Shown: positions 22,295 to 31,109, counted from the stretch's first letter. The stretch: DNA of 64,000 nt from Anastatus disparis (GCA_017163975.1 JAFFSR010000035.1:992001-1056000); one strand, 5' to 3'. Made by a program: numbers and translations. Notes: a model not told the origin generated them from the letters alone.

Positions 22295-23161
22295 TCATTT
22301 TACATAGACTTGATTACCACGTTTCTTTAGGACTTTTTCTACAAGGTACACATCTGGATACATTGCTATCTGGAGTTCCTGCTCATAGAAGCCGCCAGTG
22401 ATAGGCTGATCGCGATAATCTTTAAGATGGTAAGTTACTGGATTATTTGCTGTCACTTTAGTTATTGTAAATATCTCTGTGGACCAGTTAAGTGTATATC
22501 CTTTCTCAAATAATTGCTTCACGTTACTAACTCTAACTTTATTACCAACTTTGAACTTTGGCTTTTTAATTGAAATAATTTTTTTATTAAAACGTTTGAA
22601 AACTTTTGCTTCGTTAGTAGCTGTAACTTCATTGGATTTCATACCAATAGTTCGATGTTTTCTATCATTGTAAGCTATTATTAGCTTAGGTAAAATATGA
22701 TGCCATTTATAGTTTCCACATAAACTAAACTCTACCCACATCTTATTTTTCAGTCTACGATTGAAGCGTTCACAAATGGATGCTTTAAGATTGCTGTACG
22801 TAGAGTACAAATTGATCTAATATATCCCCATGAGACTTTGAAAATACGTATTATAGAACTCTTTGCCTTTATCTGTTTGTAAATTCTTTGGTACTCGACC
22901 TTTACGTAAAATAGATTTCATAGCATCAGCGACATCTTGTCCAGTTTTTCTTTTAACAGGAACAGCCCACGCATACTTTGAAAATAGATCTATTATAGTA
23001 AGCATATATTTAAAACCTTTATTCTCTTTAGAATATGGTTGCATTTCTACTAGATCTGCTTGCCATGTCTCGTCCAAACCTCGCACATCGAACTTTCGAC
23101 GTGGATAATTACGACGTGCTGGCTTGTGAAGCTCTTCTACTACTCTTTGACGTTGTTCCAT
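22295..23161 (-). pseudogene. Polinton integrase (retroviral type) with one in-frame stop
   Basis: The enzyme inserts the linear genome into host DNA, making 6-bp duplications. The start is MEQRQRVVEELHKPARR. The catalytic core has ETWQADLVEM (first Asp), QTDKGKEFYN (second Asp) and ICERFNRRLK (Glu). A TAG at 22817-22819 lies between the second Asp and the Glu. The reading frame continues unchanged after it for about 170 residues, through IIAYNDRKHRTIG to a C-terminal chromodomain- or SH3-like part (KFKVGNKVRVS, GGFYEQELQ). The zinc domain typical of longer integrases is not seen upstream. A TATAAAAG box lies 46 nt before the start. Confidence 0.9.
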
Positions 23162-23206
23162 CGATGGTTATCGATTGACTGTTTTGCACTAACAATGATA
23201 ATCCCT

Positions 23207-23214
23207 CTTTTATA
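23207..23214 (-). promoter_or_regulatory. TATA box of the integrase gene
   Basis: TATAAAAG on the minus strand, 46 nt before the integrase ATG. Confidence 0.65.
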
Positions 23215-23441
23215 GTCTCGATTTCCGTCTGGCTTACTACAAATTTTTTGTCGAGTTCATCTCTATGCATCTCTACGATTTTATTTAGATTGTAACGTAC
23301 CTAAGTGGGTGATAGTTACTTTAAAAAAAAAAATTAATTATGGTCCAAATTTGATGCTGGATTAATTAGCGTATAATATAAACGCGATAGATTTTTAATT
23401 TTATGTACGTGACTTGTATAATTTTTGTTAATGTATTTAAT

Positions 23442-23639
23442 AAACTACGCAAGCTCCGTTCGGGCAGTGGGCCAGATTGAAGGGTAGCTATTAAATACTT
23501 TACTAGCAAACTACAAAAAGCTCCGTTCGGACAGTAAACCGGATTGGAGTGTAGCTGCTAGGTCCCTTTTTAACAAACTACACAAGCTCCGTTCAGGCAA
23601 TAGGCCAGATTGAGGGTAGCTGTTAAATCTTTTGTTAAT
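23442..23639 (+). repeat. Three tandem 66-67-bp units
   Basis: Units begin at 23442, 23508 and 23575 with AAACTAC. They share AAGCTCCGTTC, GGCCAGATTG (or CCGGATTG) and GGGTAGCT. Each is bounded by AGCT and could form a weak stem. There is no reading frame. They lie in the non-coding block between the integrase and the fibre-like gene. Confidence 0.9.
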
Positions 23640-23878
23640 GAAACGCCAGCTTATTAATAAAGCTAGGCATTTCCTTTGTTAGTATTTAATGTATTATTAT
23701 TTCTAATAATAAAAGGAAATATATATTATATTGAATATTCTTTTATTTTAAGCAAAAATATATGTTTGTAATTACAAAACAAAAAAAAGAAAACTCTCCT
23801 GTGAGAGAAAAAGAGAAGCTCTTTAAAGATGTAAGCTCAATTTATTTTATTTTATTTGAAAGCTCTTAATATTAACCT

Positions 23879-24095
23879 GGGGGTTAAGCCTAGAGCGCTT
23901 GTATGTCCCCAGAGTCAATAGAGCTCAATTTGAATTTCTTTTTTAATGAAAACTTTAGATAACAAAGGGCGTTAAGCTTAGACGCTTATATGTCCCAATT
24001 ATTATCGGTTTATTAAATTAAGTTTATTTTAATTTTTTGCTTTAAAAAGCAAAGGGTGTTAAGCTTAAGCGCTTGTATGTCCCAATTGTTACCGG
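23879..24095 (+). ncRNA. Three related hairpin sequences, possible structured RNA
   Basis: The sequences at 23879-23911, 23965-24001 and 24051-24095 share GGGNGTTAAGC, a six-base loop and GCTTRTATGTCCC. Each folds into an 11-bp stem with two single-base bulges. The fourth pair is C-G or T-G in different copies, which keeps the stem. They lie about 85 bp apart with AT-rich spacers. This could be a repeated RNA element, a Pol II regulatory element or a protein-binding site. Transcription is not shown. Confidence 0.4.
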
Positions 24096-24280
24096 TCTGA
24101 GTCGATTCAAGAATAATGGCGTGCGAGTCAGCGAGACTCGTGCTTTTATACGCGCAGAGCTTCTCTCCATCTCTCTTACAATGGTGGGGAGCTTTGAAAG
24201 TTACGCGCGTTTACAGGCTTTCCAAGGTCCGGAGTTTTATTTCTCCGTCTCGCTCGCTCTTATATGCTTAAATATTAAGA

Positions 24281-24375
24281 CATAGTAAGCGCGCTGTGAG
24301 GTTGCCTCGCGCGCTGTAAGCCAGCTGTGTGTTGACCTATATACAACCTTGTATATAGGTCACGCGCTTACTATG
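24281..24375 (+). ncRNA. Nested hairpin, outer 13-bp stem and inner hairpin
   Basis: CATAGTAAGCGCG (24281-24293) pairs perfectly with CGCGCTTACTATG (24363-24375). Inside are a perfect 12-bp hairpin (GACCTATATACA at 24334-24345 with its complement ending at 24361) and a second possible GC-rich hairpin (24290-24316). The shape is a three-way junction. GC-rich stems in this AT-rich setting suggest function or a replication/transcription boundary. Confidence 0.45.
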
Positions 24376-24604
24376 CCTTTATGCGCTTATAACTTAAAAT
24401 TTATTAATAAAAGAATTAAATAAAATAAAAATATGAATAGCTAATGATTTAATAAATAAAAAATATATTATTTAAAAGAAATAATACATTTAAAAGCAAA
24501 TAAAGAATTAAATAAATAAATAATTTGAAAATAATAAAAAATAAATTAAAATTAAAATGGAAAAATTGTTTAAATAATTAAATAGTAAAAAATATAACAA
24601 ATAG

Positions 24605-24964
24605 TTATGAAAAATGAGAAAATAAAATTAAATAAAAATACAAATTATAATAATATATAAAAAAATAAAAAGGGAAGAAAAACAGGGCGCTTTGGGGCGT
24701 CAGAAGATTATTAAGATCACTTCTCAAACTAGATATTGAATTTAATAATTTTTGAACTTCTAAACGTACGAAACGTTGTAAAGTATCTAAATTTACAGCT
24801 TCATTGAGTTGATTAGGTGATGCGAGATTACAAAGTCTTTTATCCTCCAAGTCATACTGACCATCAGATGTGATTTTATATCCAACACCTGCAGGACCAC
24901 GACCACCCTCGTTTCGTTTAAGATTATGTCCGAATACGTCGACACTCATCATGATAATGTTCAA
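24605..24964 (-). CDS. Fibre-like Polinton protein
   Basis: The conserved part covers about 90 residues from MSVDVFGHNLKR. It has a glycine-proline stretch (GGRGPAGVGYKIT), then DGQYDLEDKRLCNLASPNQL and NEAVNLDTLQRFV. The run KRLCNLASPN..NEAVN resembles the recurring motif of phage and virus fibre proteins (N-L-A-x-P...D-A-V-N), so an attachment fibre is my inference. The last 30 residues are hydrophobic translation of AT-rich DNA and may be read-through. A TATATATA at 24984-24991 is only 20 nt before the first ATG, so the real start is probably the ATG at 24952 or 24949. Confidence 0.6.
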   Translation of the reverse strand: MNIIMMSVDVFGHNLKRNEGGRGPAGVGYKITSDGQYDLEDKRLCNLASPNQLNEAVNLDTLQRFVRLEVQKLLNSISSLRSDLNNLLTPQSALFFFPFYFFIYYYNLYFYLILFSHFS

Positions 24965-24983
24965 GTATTCACTTGTGTCTCAG

Positions 24984-24991
24984 TATATATA
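24984..24991 (-). promoter_or_regulatory. TATA box of the fibre-like gene
   Basis: TATATATA on the minus strand. Its position favours the second or third ATG as the start. Confidence 0.5.
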
Positions 24992-25141
24992 GCCAGCTTC
25001 TCACAGTTCTTCAATGATTGAATGGATTTCATTTGTATGACTAGGGTTTCCAGATTCTCTCTCGGCTATGAACGATCTCGGCTATGATCGGTTACGATTA
25101 CTCAATCGTAACCGATCGACAAGTTTATTAGAATCGTCTCA

Positions 25142-25899
25142 TTAAACGTAATCCATCAATAAATCCTTTCTAGCAACTTTGTATCGAGGTAATAGTCCAC
25201 CACCACGTTTAAACATAGGAGCAATGATATTATCAAATAATATCGACTCATCGCTTCTGTAACGTCTTTTGTGAGCACTAGTAGCTTCAAGAATTCGTTG
25301 ATAGTTCTCCATATTAGCTGAACTCACGTTTTGCTGATTAGGCTGTTTTGCTTGTATCAACTCTAGCAAACCATTAGTTCTAGGATATTTTACATTTTTA
25401 ACTTTTACATATCTATCTTCAAAGTAAATAGGTGAGTCGCCTATTAGGTATTTTCATCTTCTTTACGAACACCAGAAATTTTATTCAATTCTTTGGCTTT
25501 ATTTTTCATGCGTCCGGAAATATATTTATTATCATATGTACCACCATCTTCATCACTAAGCGCTGATTCAAACTCTGTCCCCGTACATGGTCGAACAGTT
25601 TTATTCAAAGATGGTTCATCGGACTCGTAAGACTTCTCTGCAATGCTATCATTATTTACACTCATAGCATCAGTAGCTTGTTTCTTGGTTTCAAGATTTT
25701 TTTCGGACGTCTTGACAAGTTTTTGTAGAGGATCAACTATTGGTTTAAAAGTTTCTCCAATAGCTTTCTCGAAATTATCCTTTCCGTATTTCAATAGATT
25801 GCATTTACGCCTCACTGCATTTCTTGCTTTAATAAGTTGATTCAATATATCTTTTCTTCGGCGAATGTTGGCCATGTTGTCGATTCGACGTACAATCAT
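25142..25899 (-). pseudogene. Conserved Polinton accessory gene, one frameshift
   Basis: The first frame runs from 25899 to 25444 and ends in YISGRMKNKAKELNKISGVR, then a stop. The second runs in another frame to 25142. I recognise both parts as one protein family common in insect Polinton-like elements: a basic start (ANIRRRKDILNQLIKARNAV), an acidic linker (ALSDEDGGTYDNKY) and the C-terminal IIAPMFKRGGGLLPRYKVAR. Its function is unknown; a structural or DNA-associated role is possible. The break lies near 25440. Some relatives run longer past LLMDYV. A TATAAATA box is 32 nt upstream. Confidence 0.75.
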
Positions 25900-25930
25900 G
25901 GAATGTTATGACTACACTAAGAGTATGCTA

Positions 25931-25938
25931 TATTTATA
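25931..25938 (-). promoter_or_regulatory. TATA box of the accessory gene
   Basis: TATAAATA on the minus strand within the palindrome GCTATAAATATAGC, 32 nt before the ATG at 25899. Confidence 0.65.
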
Positions 25939-25979
25939 GCAAAACAGTCAAAGCCCTTTCTATACCTGCCAGCATTGAT

Positions 25980-26614
25980 TCAACTATCTTCATCCATCAT
26001 CAAGAAACCATACTTATCATCTGTCCAACATCGTGAACATAGACTTTTGAATCGAGCATAAGACATGTCTGAATTTACGTGATTATAGTACAAATGTCTT
26101 AGGTTAACATCTTGACGGAAAATTATTAACAGATTTACATTGTCTCTTACAAGATGTTTTGATATATAAGCATAAAATTGACAGAGATAGAAACAATCAA
26201 CATTCTTGTGTCTTCCCATGCAGAAAAATGCTCTCACATTATCCTGTTTCTCGCAAGCTATATCATCGAATACCATTATGGAATTAGGTAAGGCATCGTC
26301 AGGTGATACTACTGATTCGTGTTCGCTGAATGGAAAATATTGCATACCGTCTATCGGTTCGAGGAGTTCCTTCAAATACTTATATTTTGGTTGATTTAGA
26401 GACTTCGAGTAGATATATACGTTCTCGAATCTTAGCCCATTAGGATGTGTAATCATTGAGAGTAGGCTATTAGTTTTACCGCAGTTAGATGGTCCACAAA
26501 ATATGGCTCGAATACTATCCGGAAGTAAGTCTCCGTGCTTTTGTCTTATTTTCCTGCTCGATTATCGTGTCAAAATTTACGATTGGAGTTTAACCGGATG
26601 TTCTTTGAAATTCA
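25980..26614 (-). pseudogene. Packaging ATPase (FtsK/HerA, A32-like), damaged 5' end
   Basis: This protein would pump DNA into the capsid. A Walker A motif GPSNCGKT lies at 26472-26495 and a Walker B SIMVFDDI near 26260-26285. The core continues to MDEDS. It is open from the Walker A region to the stop at 25980. Upstream, the likely ATG at about 26614 begins a short frame that ends within 13 codons. The following segment is readable only in another frame, so the N-terminus carries at least two lesions. The gene is divergent from the phospholipase gene at 26712, with a 97-bp gap. Confidence 0.88.
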
Positions 26615-26655
26615 TGTTGATGCAATTAAATCTCAAACAAGAGTGACCGATTTAG

Positions 26656-26663
26656 TATAAATA
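26656..26663 (+). promoter_or_regulatory. TATA box in the divergent ATPase/phospholipase promoter
   Basis: TATAAATA on the plus strand is 49 nt before the ATG at 26712. Its reverse, TATTTATA, is about 42 nt before the ATPase start and might serve the other direction. Confidence 0.65.
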
Positions 26664-26711
26664 GAGGCCTTATATACTCTCACAAGCATCAGTCTTAACC
26701 TTCATAGGGTG

Positions 26712-27499
26712 ATGATCGTACATTATCAACAACGACAACGTCGACGTGGCCGAGGTTTTCTCAATGAAGTCATCAACAGTCTTCTGCTCGAAATTAGCTA
26801 AACGATTAGCTCGAGGTGACCCAGGAATCAATCTTCTTGACAAGGCTTGTAAGGAGCACGATATAATTTATTCGCAAAACTGCGAGGACATCGAAGCGAG
26901 AAACACTGCAGACAAAGTGTTGGCAGAGAAAGCTTGGCAGAGAGTAAAATTAAAGGACGCAACCATAGAAGAGAAAGCAGCTGCTTTTGCTGCTAGTAAA
27001 GCAATGAAGTTAAAGTCTACGTTCGGTATGGGTATGAAAGAAGAAGGGAACGGCCATTACATTCAACAATGTAGTAAAGGCTGCCTCAAAATCGATAGTT
27101 CCCAGCAAATGTGCTCGTAAAGTTATTTTATCAGCATTGAAAGGTGCATGTAGTGCTGTCAAGGCAGCAGGTGGTAAGGAAAACGTTAAGATTTCACACA
27201 AACTAACAATTCCAAAGAAAGTTGGAGGATTTTTACCATTTCTCATACCGTTATTTGCCGGTTTGAGTGCAGTTGGTGGTATTGCAGGTGGCACTGCTGG
27301 TAAAGCTAAGGCAGTTAACGATTCTAAATCTGCCAATTCACAATTGGAGGAGATTAAGAGACATAATAAGAAAATGGAAGAAATAGCTCTCGGTAAAGGG
27401 GTTTATTTACAGCCAAGTAAGAGTGGACTCGGGCTTCGTCTAAAACCTTACCATGGTAAAGGTTTAAAAAAAAAAGATGGACGAAGTAAGATTGCCTGA
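26712..27499 (+). pseudogene. Phospholipase-A2-domain minor capsid protein, frameshifted
   Basis: In adintoviruses and parvoviruses a capsid phospholipase breaches endosomal membranes. Here the catalytic helix keeps the His-Asp pair in LLDKACKEHDIIYSQ. The calcium loop expected before LAKRLARGDPG is absent, apparently deleted. Three frames carry parts: an arginine-rich start at 26712 (QQRQRRRGRG), the phospholipase core (26746-27120), and the C-terminal part (27137-27499). The last has the hydrophobic glycine-rich FLPFLIPLFAGLSAVGG, KRHNKKMEEIALGKG and a basic tail. I recall these parts as one protein in insects, so two frameshifts are inferred. The end overlaps the protease start by 23 bp across a run of ten A. 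Confidence 0.8.
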
Positions 27500-27854
27500 G
27501 AGAGCTCTCACTGACGCTGATATCATCAAGTATGCCAAAATTTTGAAAATTCCAAACTTCCGAGGAGTTTTTATGCGAAATGCATTACCAAAAAGTGGTC
27601 CTCTTTATCGTAAATCGGCCATCGTTAATCTTGATGATGCAGATGGACCAGGAACTCATTGAGTAGCTTATCGAAAACGAGGGAATAGCGTAGTCTATTT
27701 CGATAGTTTTGGAGATCTTCAGCCACCTTTAGATTTGATGTTGTACTTGGGTGTTGATGAAGTCAAGTACAACCCTCAAAGATACCAAGACTTCAATACA
27801 TTTGATTGCGGTCATCTTTGTCTAAAATTCTTGTGCAGAACTCTTGGTATATAA
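27477..27854 (+). pseudogene. Adenain-type maturation protease with a stop
   Basis: Adenovirus-like cysteine protease that processes capsid proteins. It starts MDEVRLPERALTDADI. The catalytic His is in GPGTH, directly before a TGA at 27660-27662. After it the frame continues unchanged with YFDSFGDLQPP (Asp) and FDCGHLCLKFL (Cys). The triad order His-Asp-Cys fits the family. The length of about 125 codons is short but usual for Polinton proteases. The single stop inactivates the gene. The final TAA lies inside the TATA box of the next gene. Confidence 0.88.
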
Positions 27855-27855
27855 A
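27848..27855 (+). promoter_or_regulatory. TATA box of the penton-like gene
   Basis: TATATAAA, 47 nt before the ATG at 27902. It overlaps the stop codon of the protease gene (27852-27854). Confidence 0.65.
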
Positions 27856-27901
27856 GACATAGGTGTGTGAATATTAACTTATTATAAGTTTAACAGTCAT
27901 C

Positions 27902-28588
27902 ATGGAAGATTCATTGACGTTAAGTCTTTCGGATACATCATCCATACTCGAAGCACAATATTTTCCGCCTATTGAACTTTCTCCCGATAAGAATTATGTT
28001 CTTGGTTTAGTTGCCTTCATGACCTTCAATTCAATACCTAACATTGATAAGGGTAACAATCTATTCCATGCTGGTAAAGAAGAAATTACTTTACCGACAG
28101 GTAGTTACGAGATCGAGGACATAGAGAATCATTTTAGCGAGACATTGACACACAAGAATATCTCAATCAGTATGCAACTTAACAATAGTACTCTTCGTAG
28201 CGAAATAAAGTGCAATCAACCGTTTAATTTTCGACCGAAAAATTCTATAGGATCTTTATTGAGATTCGCTAAACATCTTCTGGAAGCAGACATCACTCAC
28301 AGTTTGGATTTACCAGTAGCCATCTTGAAGGTCAACGCTCTACGAATAGAGTGTGACATCACCTGCGGTGGGTATGTACACGGTCAATGAGTGCACACGA
28401 TACACGAGTTCTTCCCAGCAGTACTGCCAGGATATAAGATCATCGAAGTTCCTTCACCGGTCATTTACCTTCCGATGGTCGTCAAGAGCATAGATCACAT
28501 TCAAGTGCGCATAGTTAATCAAGACCGACAACTTGTTAATTTTCGAGGAGAAATTATTAGCATCAGATTTCATCTTAAACAAGCGTAA
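27902..28588 (+). pseudogene. Penton-like minor capsid protein with a stop
   Basis: Likely the single-jelly-roll vertex protein. The start is MEDSLTLSLSDTSSILEAQY, then FPPIELSPDKNYVLGLVAFM and LPTGSYEIEDIENHF. A TGA at 28388-28390 interrupts after GYVHGQ. The frame resumes at once with HTIHEFFPAVLPGYKIIEVP and ends with IRFHLKQA. Conserved insect homologues contain both halves as one protein. Total length is about 228 codons. Own TATA box at 27848. One point change explains the break. Confidence 0.82.
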
Positions 28589-28623
28589 TGAGCATTGTAT
28601 TTAATTCCAAAGTTGGAAAAGGC

Positions 28624-28631
28624 TATAAAAG
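28624..28631 (+). promoter_or_regulatory. TATA box before the major capsid gene
   Basis: TATAAAAG. It is 153 nt before the capsid ATG at 28777, which implies a longer leader or a spliced one. Confidence 0.6.
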
Positions 28632-28640
28632 CAGATCAAG

Positions 28641-28739
28641 ATGGAGACCGACCATCAGTCGTCCAAGAGCAGACGAAGCGTTAACACGGCAAAACATACA
28701 GTTTCTAAGGAGTCTCGGCCTTCACGTCGTCTCTGGTGA
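28641..28739 (+). CDS. Small basic ORF (32 codons) upstream of the capsid gene
   Basis: The product METDHQSSKSRRSVNTAKHT continues with SKESRPSRRLW. It is rich in Ser, Arg and Lys, like small viral core or leader peptides, but has no recognised family. A candidate acceptor TTCTTTTGTAG near 28757-28767 suggests that this region could be a first exon or leader of the capsid gene. Confidence 0.3.
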   Translation: METDHQSSKSRRSVNTAKHTVSKESRPSRRLW

Positions 28740-28776
28740 AAAATAACTTGTTTATTCTTTTGTAGTTTACAGAAAA

Positions 28777-30007
28777 ATGGAAGAAATTCTAAACATAAAG
28801 TCAGCTGTAACGTATGACGACTCAATTGAACATTACGAGATACACGCTCATCAACCATACTCAGCATCCAACTTCAACAACAGCGATGAGATTCATATAG
28901 CCATGCAACATCAAGATTTGTGTCTTTTACCATCACGCAGTTCGCTACATATTTGTGGCAGGTTAGTGAAAGCCGATGGAACTGCTGTAACTAATACTAA
29001 ATTAGTCAACAACGACATCTGTCATATGTTTGAGGGAATATGCTACGAGATCAACGCAGTAGAAATCGATAAGTGTAAGAATGTAGGTTCGACTACTCTA
29101 ATAAAAGGTTGGGTTTCGCTTAATCCCAGTCAAAACCTTATGTTTGAGAACGCAGGATGGTTTCATGTCGAAGAAACACATCAGTTTACTAACAATGCAG
29201 GTTACTTTGACATATCAATTCCTTTAGCTATGATTCTCGGCTTCGCTGAAGATTATCGTAAAATCGTAATCAATGTAAAACACGAGCTCATTCTCACAAG
29301 ATCGAGAAACGATTTGAACGCTGTTATACAAACACCAGACCCTGCTCATCCTAACGCGTTTGAGAATTTCAAGATTGAATTGACTAGAATAGAATTGCTC
29401 ATGCCTTACGTAGTAGTATCAAGTGCGTACAAGATTCAACTATCATATTGAAAAGGATAAACCAATGGATATGAGTTTTCGTAGTTGGGATTTGTACGAG
29501 TATCCATTACTTCCTACAACATCTATGTATGTTTGGACCGTCAAAACTTCCAGTCAGCTGGAAAAGCCACGATTCGTAATACTAGGTTTTCAAACGAATC
29601 GAAAAAGTCAGAGAACTATCAACGCGAGTCGCTTTGATTATCGCAACATCAGTAATGTAAAGCTGTTTCTCAATTCTCAATACTATCCGTATGGAAATTT
29701 GAATTGAGATATCCCTCATAATCAATACGTAATGCTATACGATATATACGCCAACTTTCAAAGTGCTCACTATTTTAAAGATATCGAGCCTATGCTAAAA
29801 AAGCAACATTACATCAAATACTTACCTTTAATCGTGATCGATTGTTCTAAACAGAACGAATCGTTAAAGAGTGCCCCTGTGGACGTTCGACTGGAATTCG
29901 AATTGAGAGGTAACTTTACAGTCGGAACTTCTGCTTACTGCTTAATCTTTTACGATCGTGTAGTTCAGTACAGCGCAGTAAGTGGTAACGTACGAAAACT
30001 TGTGTGA
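28777..30007 (+). pseudogene. Major capsid protein (double jelly-roll, F54H12.2-like)
   Basis: This is the main shell protein. It begins MEEILNIKSAVTYDDSIEHY, with FNNSDEIHIAMQHQDLCLLP and LHICGRLVKADG, typical of arthropod proteins named F54H12.2-like, which are Polinton capsid proteins. The first frame is open to 29451. The coding then continues in another frame from about 29423, so one frameshift lies there. A TGA at 29705-29707 breaks the second part, which then stays in frame to 30007 (FELRGNFTVGTSAYCLIFYD). The total is about 410 codons. Two lesions make it inactive. Confidence 0.88.
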
Positions 30008-30014
30008 GGGAATC

Positions 30015-30022
30015 ATTATAAA
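30015..30022 (+). promoter_or_regulatory. TATA box of the 165-residue gene
   Basis: TATAAAAA, 35 nt before the ATG at 30057 and 8 nt after the capsid stop. Confidence 0.65.
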
Positions 30023-30056
30023 AAGCTGACTCGTCAGTAAGAATCTTTCATTCAAG

Positions 30057-30554
30057 ATGGAGTACTTGGTTGATATGCAAGGCTTCAAACAGCCATGCAA
30101 TGACTACATTCTCAAAGCATTGGCTATAGTTCCTCTCAAAGATGATTCCGACCCTGTTGTACTCTTATTCAAGAAGCCTTATCCTTGGCGTCGACTATCG
30201 GATAAGTATAAGAGAGAAAATATATGGTTAGAAGAGTATTACCATGGACTATCTTGGGATTCAGGAAATATTCCCTATACGGATGTAGTGAAATTACTCA
30301 GAGAGGCATTACACGATGCTAGTAAAGTCTTGGTTATGGGCTCCATCAAGAAAGCATGGTTAAAACGCTTCAAGTTCAAAGTTCATGATGTAGCGGAAAT
30401 GGGTTTTCCACCGTTAGACAAGATCAAACTTGTCACGGTTTGCCCGCATCATAATGGAGCCTACAGAGCTAGATGTGCGCTTCACAACGTAAGACTCATG
30501 GAAAAATTTATCACTGAGAGTATTTCCGAGAATATGGAGTGTGACTCACTATAA
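30057..30554 (+). CDS. Conserved 165-residue Polinton protein, intact
   Basis: The frame is complete, starting MEYLVDMQGFKQPCNDYILK. Notable parts are ALAIVPLKDDSDPVVLLFKK, the tryptophan-rich LEEYYHGLSWDSG, VLVMGSIKKAWLKRF and VCPHHNGAYRARCALHNVRL. The C-H-H...C spacing could bind a metal. Similar proteins are common in insect and nematode Polinton-like elements. A nuclease-like fold is possible but unproven. It has its own TATA box and is the last gene before the right end. It is one of two capsid-side genes without a break. Confidence 0.72.
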   Translation: MEYLVDMQGFKQPCNDYILKALAIVPLKDDSDPVVLLFKKPYPWRRLSDKYKRENIWLEEYYHGLSWDSGNIPYTDVVKLLREALHDASKVLVMGSIKKAWLKRFKFKVHDVAEMGFPPLDKIKLVTVCPHHNGAYRARCALHNVRLMEKFITESISENMECDSL

Positions 30555-30839
30555 ATAACATGATTTTCGATTCATTCCAAAATAAGACAGGCTTCAACAA
30601 GTGTGGGAGGATATAACTCCTCTGATCAAAATTGCTCGGAAAATAAACCACTTCTTCCCGATAGAAGAAAGAATAATGTAAACTGGAAAGAAAATTTAGA
30701 TAAAAAATATTCTAGTGTCACACGATCCTCATCGGAAACAGAATCATCGAATATTAAATACAAAAAATTATAATATTTAAGATTCAAAATAGTAGATATA
30801 GATATAGTGCTCTATAATTTATTTAAATATTAAAAAATA
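30555..30839 (+). other. No gene between the last Polinton gene and the right repeat
   Basis: Short open stretches only; I see no family, promoter or repeat. Confidence 0.5.
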
Positions 30840-31049
30840 AAATATTTAAATAAAAAAATATCCGTATCCCGGCATATTCCCTACCTTATCGGCACGCTAG
30901 AAATTCACAATGCGTTAGAAATTCACGCTGCGTTAGAAATGCAACTGCGCCAGTATTGCAGTTGGGGCGGGGAAAGTCCGCCAGAAATGCAAGGGGGAGG
31001 GGGGTGTGCCAGAAATGCACTGCGCCAGAACCGCCATAGCCTATCTACT
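30840..31049 (-). repeat. Right terminal inverted repeat of the Polinton
   Basis: Inverted partner of 17343-17552, ending CCTATCTACT followed by the duplication ATTAAG. Confidence 0.92.
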
Positions 31050-31109
31050 ATTAAGATTTTTCATCTTTTAAATTTTGTAGCTGTTAAAATAAAATGTTAT
31101 TTTTTTAAA

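Larger units (their letters stand above)
17343..31049. mobile_element. Complete Polinton/Maverick (adintovirus-like) element
   Basis: This 13,707-bp element has terminal inverted repeats of about 210 bp starting AGTAGATAGGCTA. It is flanked by the 6-bp duplication ATTAAG (17337-17342 and 31050-31055). R copy 2 has the empty site ATTGAG at 48981-48986. Six-base duplications and AG-starting ends are Polinton hallmarks. It carries integrase, packaging ATPase, adenain-type protease, penton-like and major capsid genes, plus a phospholipase minor capsid gene known from adintoviruses. I found no polymerase B. Most genes are damaged. Confidence 0.93.

Noticed and set aside
23442..24095. CRISPR-like spaced repeats
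   Set aside because: Only three units each, degenerate repeats, related spacers and a eukaryotic setting.
24073..24285. 70-codon plus frame in the Polinton control region
   Set aside because: It begins inside the third repeated hairpin and has no homologue I recognise.
27660..29707. TGA read as tryptophan (alternative code) in the Polinton
   Set aside because: A TAG stop in the integrase and frameshifts in several genes show ordinary decay, and the host code is standard in the transposase gene.
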